The notes below the pieces were generated by a model. The model searched no databases, was not told where the DNA came from, and was given only the letters and a program-made list of their open reading frames with translations. Both the position numbers and the translations under genes were made by a program. From contig NZ_FNFB01000010.1 of the NCBI RefSeq assembly GCF_900100395.1, positions 158,287 to 222,286 of the forward strand: a stretch of DNA of 64,000 nt, read 5' to 3'. Source of the DNA: Nonomuraea maritima (GTDB taxonomy: Bacteria; Actinomycetota; Actinomycetes; Streptosporangiales; Streptosporangiaceae). Of this stretch, positions 27,428 through 36,804 are shown one piece after another. Each line of letters begins with the position of its first letter. The first letter of the stretch is position 1.

Positions 27428-28849
27428 CTACGAACGGGACACGATGGCCGCCAGCCGGTCGAGCACGGGCTCGGCGGTGACCGGCACCTTGTCGGCCATG
27501 AACGCGTAGGTGACCAGCCGCCCGTCCTTGGTGGTGGCGAACCCGGCGAGCGTGTTGACGTTGTTGAGCGTGCCGGTCTTGGCGCGTACGAGCCCGACCT
27601 GGCCCTTGCTGTCGGGCAGGGCGAACCGGGTGCTCTTGCCGAGCGTGCCGGTGAAGCCCGCGATCGGCATGCCGGAGGCGAGCGCGTGCAGCTCGGGGTG
27701 CTGCGAGGAGCCCGTCATGGCGATGACCTCGGCGAGCGTGCTGGGGGTGATGCGGTTGCGGATGGACAGGCCGCTGCCGTCGGACAGCTTGACCGGCTGC
27801 GTGACGCCGAGCCGCTGAAGCACCGCGCCGACCGCCTTCGCACCGCCCGCGAAGGACGCCTCCTGACCCTCCTTGATGGCGACGTGCCGCAGCAGGGCCT
27901 CGGCGAAGTCGTTGTCGCTGTGGGTGAGGGTGTGCTCGACCAGGGCGTAGAGGGGCGCCGACTCGACTCTCGCCAGCTCGGCGGCCCCGGCGGCCGCCTT
28001 GGCCGGACGTACGGAGCCGGACACCTTGATGCCCCGCCTGGCCAGCAGCTTCGCGAACGCGTCCGCGGCGTACTGGGGCGGGTCGGCGACCCGGGGCGCC
28101 CGCATACGGGGATTCTGGCGGCCCTCGTCGATGGCCAGCGCGTGGACCGGCGACACCTCGCCGTCGGGGATGTAGTTGGTCTTCCACCCGTCGGCCTTCG
28201 TCTGCCCCACGAAGAGCGAGCTGTCATACGAAAGCGTGACTTTTCGGACGCCTTTGGCGCTGAGCGCGGCCGCCGTACGGGCCGCCAGCGTCCGCAGGCT
28301 CGCCTGCTTCGGGTACGTCGGCTTGGCGTACGGGCCCGCGAGCATCGGGTCGCCGCCGCCGACGAGGACGACCGAGCCGGGCGTCGCGCCCTGCACCGTC
28401 CTGGTCGCCAGCTTGGTGTCGGGACCCAGCGCGGCCAGCGCCGCGGCGCAGGTGACCACTTTGGTGGTGGAGGCCGGCGTGACGGGGAGATCGGGGTTGG
28501 AGCCGAAGACCCGCTCCCCCGTGGTCGCGTCGATCACCACGGCCCCCACCCGGTCGCCCAGCGCCGGGTCACCCAGCGCGTCGGTGAGCTGCCGCGTCAA
28601 AGTACTCTTGGTGGGGAGAGGTCCGTCCCCCGACTTCGCCGTCAGCCGAGCCAGCACAGGCCCGGCGGTGACCACGGGGACGGGGGAAGACCCTTCCGCC
28701 GGGGACGACGCCGCCGGACTGGTCGGTGAAGACCCCGTCAGGGCGTCCAGCGTGAGGCCGGTCATCATCGCGTAGACGGCGATGACGACCGTCACCGCCT
28801 GGAGCACCGCGAGCGTGGTCAGCATCACCCACCGGTCGCGCCGCGCCAC
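27428..28849 (-). CDS. dacB: D-alanyl-D-alanine carboxypeptidase/endopeptidase (PBP4 family)
   Basis: A 473-residue wall enzyme with an N-terminal membrane anchor or signal ([22 protein letters not shown]), a serine and proline rich linker, then the S13 peptidase domain. The three active-site motifs are PASTTKV (SxxK), HSDNDF (SxN) and RAKTGT (KTG). It trims or cuts cross-linked peptidoglycan outside the membrane. It is divergent from ppa with about 85 bases between them. Confidence 0.94.
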   Translation of the reverse strand: MARRDRWVMLTTLAVLQAVTVVIAVYAMMTGLTLDALTGSSPTSPAASSPAEGSSPVPVVTAGPVLARLTAKSGDGPLPTKSTLTRQLTDALGDPALGDRVGAVVIDATTGERVFGSNPDLPVTPASTTKVVTCAAALAALGPDTKLATRTVQGATPGSVVLVGGGDPMLAGPYAKPTYPKQASLRTLAARTAAALSAKGVRKVTLSYDSSLFVGQTKADGWKTNYIPDGEVSPVHALAIDEGRQNPRMRAPRVADPPQYAADAFAKLLARRGIKVSGSVRPAKAAAGAAELARVESAPLYALVEHTLTHSDNDFAEALLRHVAIKEGQEASFAGGAKAVGAVLQRLGVTQPVKLSDGSGLSIRNRITPSTLAEVIAMTGSSQHPELHALASGMPIAGFTGTLGKSTRFALPDSKGQVGLVRAKTGTLNNVNTLAGFATTKDGRLVTYAFMADKVPVTAEPVLDRLAAIVSRS

Positions 28850-28933
28850 GTCGCCTGCCCTCTCTCCTGTGTTCGCCTACGAGACATTAACGCCCAACCG
28901 GGGGTTCCCGGGGGCCTGAGCGGAGGAACCGCG

Positions 28934-29425
28934 GTGGAGTTCGACGTTGTCGTTGAGATTCCCAAGGGGCAACGGAACAAATACGAAGTGGACCACGAAA
29001 CCGGGAAGATCAGGCTTGACCGGCTCCTGTTCACCTCCACGCAGTACCCCGCCGACTACGGCTTCATCGAGGACACCCTCGGCGAGGACGGCGACCCGCT
29101 CGACGCGCTGGTGCTGCTTCAGGAGCCGACGTTCCCTGGCTGCTACATCACGTGCCGCGCGGTGGGGATGTTCCGGATGACCGACGAGAAGGGCGGTGAC
29201 GACAAGGTCCTCTGCGTCCCGTCCACCGACCCGCGGATGCACCACATCCAGGACATCCACCACGTCTCCGAGTTCGACCGCCTGGAGATCCAGCACTTCT
29301 TCGAGGTCTACAAGGACCTTGAGCCCGGCAAGTCGGTCGAGGGCGCCAACTGGGTGGGCCGCATCGAGGCCGAGGCCGAGATCGAGCGGTCGTACCGGCG
29401 GGCCAAGGAGCACGGCCACCACTGA
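28934..29425 (+). CDS. ppa: Inorganic pyrophosphatase
   Basis: Family I soluble pyrophosphatase, 163 residues: [41 protein letters not shown] with the metal-binding aspartates, and [11 protein letters not shown]. It drives biosynthetic reactions by removing PPi. It begins with GTG at 28934, where FDVVVEIP follows directly. The divergent partner is dacB, the order found across actinobacteria. Confidence 0.95.
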   Translation: MEFDVVVEIPKGQRNKYEVDHETGKIRLDRLLFTSTQYPADYGFIEDTLGEDGDPLDALVLLQEPTFPGCYITCRAVGMFRMTDEKGGDDKVLCVPSTDPRMHHIQDIHHVSEFDRLEIQHFFEVYKDLEPGKSVEGANWVGRIEAEAEIERSYRRAKEHGHH

Positions 29426-29432
29426 GCTCATC

Positions 29433-29458
29433 TGACGGGCCCCTTCGCGGGCCCGTCA
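29433..29458. terminator. Bidirectional terminator hairpin
   Basis: A perfect 10-bp stem TGACGGGCCC / GGGCCCGTCA with a 6-base loop sits between ppa (ends 29425) and the convergent NlpC/P60 gene (ends 29456), overlapping the latter's stop by 3 bases. Confidence 0.75.
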
Positions 29459-30559
29459 CCGGGGCCTGGTGGCGCCCACCAGGTCCCCCCGCCAGATCGA
29501 GGCCACCCGCACCACGTCGCCGGTCTGCGGGGCGTGCACCATCTGGCCGCGCCCGACGTAGATCCCGACGTGGTGGATGCTCCCGGGGTCGTCGGTGATC
29601 CGCCCGAAGAACAGCAGGTCGCCGCGGCGCAGCTGGTCGAGGGGTACGCGCGGGCCCGAGGTCCACTGCGTGCCCGTCCAGTGGTCGAGGCGCACCCCGG
29701 CCCGCTCCCAGGCCCGCATGGTCAGCCCCGAGCAGTCGTAGGACGACGGGCCGTCGGCCGCCCACACGTATGGCTTGCCGAGCTGGCTGAGCGCCCAGTT
29801 CGCGGCCACGTCACCCCTGGTGGACCCGCGGCCGAGCAGCCCCGCAACGCTCGCGGCCCGTTTCCTTGCCAGCCGCTCCGCCCGGCTGCGGGCGGCGTCC
29901 AGCTTGCGCTGGAGCGTCTCCTTACGGTCGCGCAGGGCTCTGGTCTCGCGGCGTTGCCGGGCCACCGCCTCGCGCGCGGCGGTCTCGGCCTGCCGGGCGC
30001 GTTCGGCGGCCGCCTGCTGGGCGACGTGGGCGCCCGCCGCCTGGGTACGCAGGATCGCCGCCACCTCCTGCGCGTCGCGCATCCTGGTGAGAATCGCCGC
30101 GCGCTGGCCCTGAAGGTGCCCGAGGATGCTTGCCCGGTGCAGGTAACCGTCCGTCGTTCCCCGGTCGACGAGCATGCCGACCATCGGCCCCATCAGCCCG
30201 AGCCCGCCATAGCTCTCGGCCGCCAGGACGGCGACGTCCCGGCGGGCCGCCTCGACCTCGGCGTCCGCCGCCGTGAGCCTCGCCTTCGCCTGCTCGTGAG
30301 TCTGCTCGGCCCGCCGGAGCAGCACCCGGGCCCCGTTGTACGCCTCCACCAGCCGCCCCGCCTCGGCGGCGAGCTCGTCCAGCCGGGCCTGGGCGGTGGC
30401 GAGTTCGGCGTTCGTCCGGCCCAGCTCCTTCGACCGCTGGTGCACGGCCTGGCGGGCCCGCTCGACATCGCGCGTGGAAGGACGGGGCTCCGCCACGACG
30501 GGCGGACAGAAGACGGCGAGCACGCAGCACACGAGGAGCCCCGCCCGGAATGCGCGCAT
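29456..30559 (-). CDS. Secreted NlpC/P60 (C40) peptidoglycan hydrolase, second copy
   Basis: A 367-residue protein of the same plan as the one at 1927-2952: signal peptide (LLVCCVLAVFCPPVVA), two coiled-coil stretches (about 30-240) and a C-terminal NlpC/P60 domain. The active-site Cys is in SSYDCSGLTM and the His in IHHVGIYVGRGQMVHAPQTGD. It likely cuts stem peptides at the cell surface. Unlike the first copy, it has no riboswitch-like leader; only about 118 bases separate it from the upstream sigma-like gene. Confidence 0.92.
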   Translation of the reverse strand: MRAFRAGLLVCCVLAVFCPPVVAEPRPSTRDVERARQAVHQRSKELGRTNAELATAQARLDELAAEAGRLVEAYNGARVLLRRAEQTHEQAKARLTAADAEVEAARRDVAVLAAESYGGLGLMGPMVGMLVDRGTTDGYLHRASILGHLQGQRAAILTRMRDAQEVAAILRTQAAGAHVAQQAAAERARQAETAAREAVARQRRETRALRDRKETLQRKLDAARSRAERLARKRAASVAGLLGRGSTRGDVAANWALSQLGKPYVWAADGPSSYDCSGLTMRAWERAGVRLDHWTGTQWTSGPRVPLDQLRRGDLLFFGRITDDPGSIHHVGIYVGRGQMVHAPQTGDVVRVASIWRGDLVGATRPR

Positions 30560-30677
30560 AGGTCCCCCGACAACAGATGGTCACTCTATGCACACAGTTC
30601 CCGGCAATTCACTCACGTAACGTGGTTAACACAGTGCTGGACAGACCTTTGATCCCCGGTCGGCCAGGCACTGCGGC

Positions 30678-32495
30678 TCAGCTCATCGGCCCGCCCGACG
30701 GGTCGGGCGGGCCGGGGTCGCCCCCGGGCGGCGGATCGTTCTGCGGGGGCGGGTCCTGTCGAGGCGGTTGCTGCGGGGGCGGGTCCTGTCGAGGCGGTTG
30801 CTGCGGGGGCGGGTCGGGCGGAGGCCCGGCGGGCGGACCGTCGGAGGGCGGCTCAGCGGGTGGCGGTGCGGGTGGCGTGTGCCGCGTGGGCGTCGGCTGC
30901 GGGTGATGCGGGACCGGCGGCCTGGGGGTGTACCGCGGCGGCCGCGGGGTGAACGGGGGACGCTGGGTCTGCCGGGGCCGATGAGTCTGTAGGGGGCGCT
31001 GGGTCTGCGGGGGCTGCGTGTGCGGCGGCCTGTGGGGGTACGGGGGCCGGTTCGTGTGCGGCGGCCTGTACGGGGGCCGATGCGAGTGCGGAGGCCGGTG
31101 CGTGCGCGGCGGCCAGAGCCGCGGCGGGCTCTCGGTGTGCGAGGGCCGACGCGGGCGGTGGACGCAGTGGCGACGGTCGGCGCGCCGGCACGACACCGAC
31201 GTGCCACCCCTCGGACGTCCGCCCTGCCACCGCCGCCATGGCGTGCGCGTCGGGGATGTCGTGGGCTGCGGGGTCTCCGTCACCGGCGGCTGCGGCGACG
31301 ACGAGGTCGGCAGCGGAGGGTGCCCGCTGGGCGACGCGGGACGCGCCCCGTTGTCGATCTGGTGGGTCTCCAAGGACGCCCCCTGTCCCGCCCGCGCCCC
31401 GGCGGCGGCCACCCCGCCAGGGTGCGTCTCCGTCGGCTTGGCGCCGGCCCGGTCGACGATCGGGACCACGGTCAGCGGCATGTCGTGCGGGTCGGCCTGC
31501 CAGGGCAGCCGGATGCCGGGCGGCTCTCCCGTGGGCGGGAACGCGGCCGTCGCCACCCCGGCCACGCCGCCGTTCTCCCGCCCGATCTGGTCGAAGATGA
31601 GCGCTATCGCCACCACGGTCGCGACCGCCGCCAGCGCGCCCGCCACCGCCTGAGGCCAACGCCGAGGGTGCGGGTTGACGGGAACGGGAAATCCGGCTGC
31701 TCCGAGCGCGCTCGTGCGCCGGGCGACGTAGCGGCGGTACGGCAGCAGCTCGGGGTCGATGAAGCAGCTCATCACCCGGATGCGCAGCGCCTCGGGCAGC
31801 GCGACCTGCGGCAGCAGCTGGAAGACCTTGGCGGCCGACACCTGGCGGGTGCGGTGGGGCGCGCAGGTCTCGCACCTGGTCAGGTGTCTGACCAGGTGTT
31901 CGCGCATCTCCTGGGTCAGCTCGCCGGAGAACCCGGACAGGATGCGGGCCCGCCGCGGGCAGTCGTAGCTGCCCTTCCTCGCCAGGACCTCGGCCGTGAT
32001 CGCGTCGTGCAGCCGCTCGAGCGCCTCCTCCATGGCCGGCTCGACCTGCCGCGCCGGGATGCCGAGCACCTGGGCCAGCTCCGCCGCCGCCACGGAGTGC
32101 CGGTGGACGAGTTCGAGGATCTCGCGGTCGGCGACGGGCAGGCTCTGCACCGCGTTCCACGCGATGACGCGCAGGTCGGCGTCGGCGGGGTCGTCGAGCG
32201 GGGGCGCCTCGGCGAGGGCCTCGCGGGCGCCCGGCGGCGCGGCGGCCCGGCGGCGCAGGCACTCGGCCCTGGCCAGCGCGTACAGCCAGGTGCGCAGCCG
32301 GCTCGGGTCGGTCAGCGCGCCCGCGTGCGCCTCGGCGGCGATCAGGGTGTCGCGAAGGGCCACCTGGGCGCTGTCGGCACTCAGGAGGAGGGACCAGCAG
32401 TAGCGGTAGAGACTCTCCGCGTACGCGTCGTAGAGCGCGGTGAGAGCGCCTCGATCACGGGCGCGGAGAGCTTCTACCAGGACGCGGTCATTCAT
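30678..32495 (-). CDS. Membrane-anchored ECF-like sigma factor with zinc-finger segment and Pro-rich tail
   Basis: In 605 residues, three parts are visible. Part 1, about 1-170, has sigma regions 2 and 4 (ALTALYDAYAESLYRYCW; SLPVADREILELVHRHSVAAAELAQVLGIP). Part 2, about 195-225, has an anti-sigma-type HLTRCETCAPHR (His-x3-Cys-x2-Cys). Part 3 is a single membrane helix near 285-305 (AVAGALAAVATVVAIALIF), after which some 300 residues rich in P, T, H and R would lie outside. The sigma, zinc finger and anchor in one chain imply a self-contained regulator released or altered by an envelope signal. The tail composition changes near 31150-31210, where a frame error cannot be excluded. Confidence 0.75.
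   Translation of the reverse strand: MNDRVLVEALRARDRGALTALYDAYAESLYRYCWSLLLSADSAQVALRDTLIAAEAHAGALTDPSRLRTWLYALARAECLRRRAAAPPGAREALAEAPPLDDPADADLRVIAWNAVQSLPVADREILELVHRHSVAAAELAQVLGIPARQVEPAMEEALERLHDAITAEVLARKGSYDCPRRARILSGFSGELTQEMREHLVRHLTRCETCAPHRTRQVSAAKVFQLLPQVALPEALRIRVMSCFIDPELLPYRRYVARRTSALGAAGFPVPVNPHPRRWPQAVAGALAAVATVVAIALIFDQIGRENGGVAGVATAAFPPTGEPPGIRLPWQADPHDMPLTVVPIVDRAGAKPTETHPGGVAAAGARAGQGASLETHQIDNGARPASPSGHPPLPTSSSPQPPVTETPQPTTSPTRTPWRRWQGGRPRGGTSVSCRRADRRHCVHRPRRPSHTESPPRLWPPRTHRPPHSHRPPYRPPHTNRPPYPHRPPHTQPPQTQRPLQTHRPRQTQRPPFTPRPPRYTPRPPVPHHPQPTPTRHTPPAPPPAEPPSDGPPAGPPPDPPPQQPPRQDPPPQQPPRQDPPPQNDPPPGGDPGPPDPSGGPMS
30751..30810. repeat. 30-bp perfect tandem duplication in the Pro-rich tail
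   Basis: Two identical 30-base units lie head to tail (30751-30780 and 30781-30810), with a partial copy before them. They code the repeated PPPQQPPRQD block on the minus strand. Confidence 0.9.
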
Positions 32496-32642
32496 GTAAC
32501 CGAAGGTAATGGATCGGTAACAAGTAGTTCTACCGTTTCAGCGCCGATGGCTGCTCTTTTCGGGCGGCGCGCCCGAATCCCGTGCTGATATTGCAGGGAG
32601 TCGAGCAGCATCGCCCAAAATTTAGCGATTTATTGCAGAAAA

Positions 32643-33446
32643 CTACTGCTTATACTCAGAGATCAGCTGCGTGCTGCGGTCCTCGGTGAAAGGCTCGGTC
32701 GTGGGCTTGGCCGTGTGCACCGGCGCGATCCCGGCCAACGCCAGCTCCTCGTACGGCTTGCCGGTGGATCCCCACGTCCGGGCCGTGACCTCCGCCGTGG
32801 CGACCTTCGCCGACTTCGGCAACCCGCTCACCGTGAGGACGAAACGCGGCGGCCGGCCCGTCCGTACGTCGTCCACGAACGTGCTGCCGCCGCCGACGAG
32901 TTTGCCGGACTTGTCGCGCAGCAAGGCGTTCACGACAAGAGTTCCGACCGGCAAGGCATAAGGATTATCGACAAATCCCTTGACCACGTACGAACCATCT
33001 TTTTGGGGCAGCGTCTGCACGCGCGACACCGGGAACTTGTGGAAGGCCGACGGGATCCGCCCGGCCAGCCGCCACTTCGCCGTGCGGTACTCGATCGCCA
33101 CCTTGGCCGGCTTCCTCGGGACGTTCCGCTGACCGGCGAAGGCCAGCTGCCCGCCCGGCGAGACCGCGTCGAGCGGCTGCGGGAACCTGATGACCTCGGC
33201 CCCCTTGGCGTCGTGGCCCACGATCGTCGCGACCACGTGCTCGCCGAAGTGCCACGGGTTGGCGTTGCTGAGCACGCCGGCCCAGCTGACGACATAGCCG
33301 TCGGCGGACTTGACGCTGCTCCAGGCCTGTTCCTTGAGAGCGAGCGGCTTGAGCGCTGGCTGTGCGGGCTGTTCCTCGCTCGTGCACCCGGTGAGGCAGA
33401 TCGCCCCGAGTGCGAGGAGGCTGACGGTTCGGCTACGCAGGATCAC
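32643..33446 (-). CDS. Lipoprotein, function unknown
   Basis: A lipobox LALGAICLTGCTSEE near the start marks a membrane-anchored lipoprotein of 267 residues. GTG 33446 places the signal peptide correctly; the frame is open further upstream without a sensible leader. The mature part looks like a two-domain beta-rich protein (ADGYVVSWAGVLSNANPW; SYVVKGFVDNPYALPVGTLVVNALLRD), similar in style to actinomycete FxLYD-like extracellular domains, but I do not assign a family. It is transcribed away from the ABC-F gene's end. Confidence 0.75.
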   Translation of the reverse strand: MILRSRTVSLLALGAICLTGCTSEEQPAQPALKPLALKEQAWSSVKSADGYVVSWAGVLSNANPWHFGEHVVATIVGHDAKGAEVIRFPQPLDAVSPGGQLAFAGQRNVPRKPAKVAIEYRTAKWRLAGRIPSAFHKFPVSRVQTLPQKDGSYVVKGFVDNPYALPVGTLVVNALLRDKSGKLVGGGSTFVDDVRTGRPPRFVLTVSGLPKSAKVATAEVTARTWGSTGKPYEELALAGIAPVHTAKPTTEPFTEDRSTQLISEYKQ

Positions 33447-33537
33447 TTTGCCGTGATAACCCGAACTCGAGCACGTCAAGCAGGGGACACGCGCCCGGCG
33501 TACCAACTCTTTAAGGGAGGTCTGCCTCGAAGCGTCG

Positions 33538-35148
33538 TCAGCGGGGGCGGGCGACGCGGGCCTCGCGCCAGACCGGCTCGGCCGACTCGTAGACCGCGCC
33601 GTCGGAGCCGAAGACCAGGTAGCGGTCGAAGTCGGCGGCGAACCAGCGGTCGTGGGTGACCGCCAGCACCGTGCCGTCGAACGACTCGAGACCCGCCTGC
33701 AGCGCCTCGGCGCTGGCCAGGTCGAGGTTGTCGGTCGGCTCGTCGAGCAGCAGCAGCGTGGCCCCGGACAGCTCCAGCAGCAGGATCTGCAGGCGCGCCT
33801 GCTGGCCGCCCGACAGTGTCTCGAACCGCTGCTCGGCGACCATCCCGGCCAGCTCGTAGCGGGCCAGCGCCTTCATCGCCTCGTTCTTCAGCCGGGCGTG
33901 CTCGCTCATGACGATCTCGACCGGGGTGCGGCCGAGCAGGTCGGGACGGGCGTGCGTCTGGGCGAAGTGGCCCGGCACCACGCGGGCGCCGAGTTTCGCC
34001 ACCCCCTCGTGGGCGACCTGCTCGCCGGCGAGCAGGCGCAGGAAGTGGGACTTGCCGGAGCCGTTCGAGCCGAGCACCGCGACCCGCTCGCCGTACCAGA
34101 TCTCGAGGTCGAAGGGACGCATGAGGCCGGTGAGCTCCAGCCCCTCACAGGCGACCGCGCGCTTGCCGGTACGGCCGCCGCGCAGGCGCATCGTGATGTT
34201 CTGGTCGGCGGGGGCCAGCTCGGGCGGGCCCGCCTCCTCGAACTTGCGCAGCCGCGTCTGCGCCGCGTGGTAGGGCGCGGCCATGCCGTCGTTGTATCTC
34301 GCCTTGTTCTTCAGCATGTTGACCAGGGCCTTGAGCTTGGCGTGCTCTTCGTCCCAGCGGCGGCGCAACTCGTCGAGGCGCTCGTTGCGGGCCTTGCGGG
34401 CCTCGGCGTACGTGGCGAACCCGCCGCCGTGGATCCAGATGTTGCCCGACTCGACGGTGATGATGCGGTCGGCCGCGTTCGCGAGCAGCTGGCGGTCGTG
34501 GCTGACCAGCAGCACGGTCTTGGGCGTCTCCTTGAGCCGCTGCTCCAGCCATTCCTTGCCGGGCACGTCGAGGTAGTTGTCGGGCTCGTCCAGCAGCAGG
34601 GTCTGGTCGGGGCCGCGCAGCAGGGCCTCCAGGACCAGGCGCTTCTGCTCGCCGCCCGACAGCGTGGCCGCGTCGCGATATTTCACCCGCTCGTACGGGA
34701 TGTCGAGGGCGGCGACCGTGCAGGTGTCCCAGAGGACCTCGACGTCGTAGCCGCCGGCGTCGGTGTAGTCGCTGATGGCCTGCGCGTAACGCATCTGCGT
34801 CTTCTCGTCGTCGCGCTCCATCATGGCCAGCTCGGCGTCGTCGAGCCGCCGGGCGGCCGCGCGCACGGCCGGCGGGGCGACGCCGAGCAGCAGGTCGCGG
34901 ACCGTGCTGCCGTCGCGGACGCTGCCGATGAACTGCCGCATCACGCCCAGCCCGCCCGAGCTCGCCACGCTGCCCTCGACCGGCTGCAGGTCGCCCGCGA
35001 TCAGGCGCATGAGGGTGGTCTTGCCCGCGCCGTTGGGGCCGACGAGGGCCGCCTTGACCCCCTCACCGACCCGGAACGACACGTCGTTCAGCAGCGGCCT
35101 GCCGTCGGGCAGTACGTACGTCAGATGCCCGACTTCCACATGTCCCAC
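33538..35148 (-). CDS. ABC-F family ATP-binding protein
   Basis: Two ATP-binding cassettes in 536 residues without membrane helices: Walker A GPNGAGKTT and GSNGSGKSH, signatures LSGGEQKR and LSGGQQAR, Walker B LLLDEPDNYLD and LLLDEPTDNLD, joined by a charged linker of the ABC-F type. ABC-F proteins act on the ribosome, as translation factors or antibiotic-protection proteins, and not as transporters. Which subgroup this is cannot be told by eye. The linker is of moderate length, favouring a housekeeping-type member. Confidence 0.9.
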   Translation of the reverse strand: MGHVEVGHLTYVLPDGRPLLNDVSFRVGEGVKAALVGPNGAGKTTLMRLIAGDLQPVEGSVASSGGLGVMRQFIGSVRDGSTVRDLLLGVAPPAVRAAARRLDDAELAMMERDDEKTQMRYAQAISDYTDAGGYDVEVLWDTCTVAALDIPYERVKYRDAATLSGGEQKRLVLEALLRGPDQTLLLDEPDNYLDVPGKEWLEQRLKETPKTVLLVSHDRQLLANAADRIITVESGNIWIHGGGFATYAEARKARNERLDELRRRWDEEHAKLKALVNMLKNKARYNDGMAAPYHAAQTRLRKFEEAGPPELAPADQNITMRLRGGRTGKRAVACEGLELTGLMRPFDLEIWYGERVAVLGSNGSGKSHFLRLLAGEQVAHEGVAKLGARVVPGHFAQTHARPDLLGRTPVEIVMSEHARLKNEAMKALARYELAGMVAEQRFETLSGGQQARLQILLLELSGATLLLLDEPTDNLDLASAEALQAGLESFDGTVLAVTHDRWFAADFDRYLVFGSDGAVYESAEPVWREARVARPR

Positions 35149-35455
35149 GACTCATCCCTCCGCAGCCGGAACGAGGTTATCGACTCGCCGGTGCGGCCGT
35201 CACATGGATTTCCGCCGTAGGTCGAGCAGAGCCCACGGGTTCCTCCAGCGGCACACCGCAGCTGGCAAGCGTTGCGTCAACGGCACGAGGTCGCACGTCG
35301 CGTGGCTGGTACCTCTGTGGGTCGGCGGGCCGGGGCACGCGACCCAGGCATGGGCGCACAGCCTTCGGGATCGGCGGGTCACCGCGACTCGTGTTCGATT
35401 CGGCACGCCACGCACCGAGGTCGAAATTCGACTCACCGATCTGAGGAGAGACCCT
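35149..35455. other. Gene-free interval upstream of the I36-like gene
   Basis: About 307 bases with no supported gene. It must contain the promoter of the secreted protein gene at 35456 and that of the divergent ABC-F gene. No clear motif was recognised apart from the GAGGAGAG ribosome site at its right end. Confidence 0.5.
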
Positions 35456-35875
35456 GTGAAGCTGTCCAAGAAGCTCGCCGGCATCGTCGCCGCGGCCACG
35501 CTGTTCACCGTCGTCGCCCCGGCTGCCGCCGCGGTGGCCAGCCCGCGCTCGACCTGCTACGGCGGCCGCGTCTGCGTGTACGCCGGCTTCGACTACAACC
35601 GCGGCCAGGTCGACCACTGGCGCGACCTCGTCGCCGACGACTCCAACCTCGCCGACAACAACTGGCTGAACTGGGACTTCAGCAACTCCTGGCAGTCGAT
35701 GGACAACGACATCAGCTCCGTCCGCAACCGCATCGGCTGCAGCGTCACCCTGTGGCAGCACCCGGGCTTCACCGGCGCGCACAGCACGTTCACGCACAAC
35801 TCCAACGACGGCCTGCTGTCCAACAACGCCGTCGGCAACGACCGCACCAGCTCGATCGACATCTGGTGCCGTTGA
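35456..35875 (+). CDS. Secreted peptidase inhibitor I36 / crystallin-like protein
   Basis: Encodes 139 residues: signal peptide (LAGIVAAATLFTVVAPAAAAV, cleavage near VASP) and a compact domain with RVCVYAGFDYNRGQ, NDISSVRNRIGCSVTLWQHPGFTGAHSTF and SSIDIWC. This is the pattern of the I36 (SMPI-like, beta/gamma-crystallin fold) secreted proteins of actinomycetes. Such proteins can inhibit metalloproteases, but activity cannot be inferred. GTG 35456 follows GAGGAGAG by 5 bases. Its stop overlaps the TTG start of the next gene. Confidence 0.8.
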   Translation: MKLSKKLAGIVAAATLFTVVAPAAAAVASPRSTCYGGRVCVYAGFDYNRGQVDHWRDLVADDSNLADNNWLNWDFSNSWQSMDNDISSVRNRIGCSVTLWQHPGFTGAHSTFTHNSNDGLLSNNAVGNDRTSSIDIWCR

Positions 35876-36804
35876 CCGACGCGGGGAGTGCCGGTTTCCG
35901 GCCTTGGCCGCCGGAAACCGGCCGCCGCGGTCTGCTCGCGAGCACGCTGGTGCTCGCGGTCGCCGTAGCCGCCTGTGGCGCCGAGCCGCAGCGGAACCAG
36001 CAGCCGTCCGCGCCGCCGGCGCCCACCGAGGGCGTCACCGTGGTCGAGAAGCTGGTGCTGCCGTTCGACGCGTACAAGGCCACTCCCAAGCAGCAGGCCA
36101 CCTTGGGCAACGCCCATAACCGCCTTGTCGTCGCCTGCATGCGCAAGCACGACATCACGGTCACCCCGCCGACCGAGGACCCGAAGACCCTCGCGGCGAT
36201 CGACCCCGGCAACTCCCGCAGGTACGGCGTCACCGACATCGAGGCGGCCCGTACCCACGGCTACCACCTCGCCAGGCCGGCGTCCCCGGACACCACCGAG
36301 GCGTGGGCGGCCAACCTTCCCGAGCAGACCCGCGACCGGCTGTACGGCACCTCAGCCGATCGGGGCTGCCTCGACCAGGCCTCCCTCTCCCTGGAGAAGG
36401 GCGCGCGCAAGGCCGACTGGCCGTGGCTGGCCAAGCAGGACTCCGCCTCGCTGGAGCAGTCCGCCAAGAACCCTGAGGTGGTCGCGGCGGTCAAGCGCTG
36501 GCGGGAGTGCATGAGCAAGGCCGGCCACGACTACGTCTCACCCGAGATGGCCATCGGCGACAGCCGTTGGACCCTGGACAAGCCGGAGGTCGGCGCGCCG
36601 GAGAAACGGGCGGCGACCGACGACACGACCTGCAAGTGGTCGTCGGGCCTCGTGCTCACCTGGTACGCGGCCGACTCGGAGCTGCAGCAGAAGGTGATCG
36701 ACGAGAATCCCTCCCGCTTCGCCGCCTTCCGGGCCAATCTCAAGCACCGGCTGCAGCGCGCCTCAGCCGTTCTCGCCGCGGACGAAGGCCGCGAGGTCCG
36801 CTGA
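35872..36804 (+). CDS. Lipoprotein, function unknown, coupled to the I36-like gene
   Basis: A TTG start shares bases with the upstream TGA stop (TTGA), so translation is probably coupled; no separate ribosome site is seen. The 310 residues open with an RR-containing signal (RRGLLASTLVLAVAVAACGAEP) ending in a lipobox cysteine. The mature part has several cysteines (VACMRKH, RGCLDQ, RECMSKAGHDY, TCKWS), a layout common in Streptosporangiales lipoproteins of unknown role. It converges on the S10 peptidase gene, overlapping it by 42 bases. Confidence 0.75.
   Translation: MTDAGSAGFRPWPPETGRRGLLASTLVLAVAVAACGAEPQRNQQPSAPPAPTEGVTVVEKLVLPFDAYKATPKQQATLGNAHNRLVVACMRKHDITVTPPTEDPKTLAAIDPGNSRRYGVTDIEAARTHGYHLARPASPDTTEAWAANLPEQTRDRLYGTSADRGCLDQASLSLEKGARKADWPWLAKQDSASLEQSAKNPEVVAAVKRWRECMSKAGHDYVSPEMAIGDSRWTLDKPEVGAPEKRAATDDTTCKWSSGLVLTWYAADSELQQKVIDENPSRFAAFRANLKHRLQRASAVLAADEGREVR

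Noticed and set aside
25637..28729. A 1030-codon plus-strand ORF spanning opposite tilS, the metalloprotease and dacB
   Set aside because: It crosses three well-supported genes on the other strand; high GC content keeps antisense frames open.
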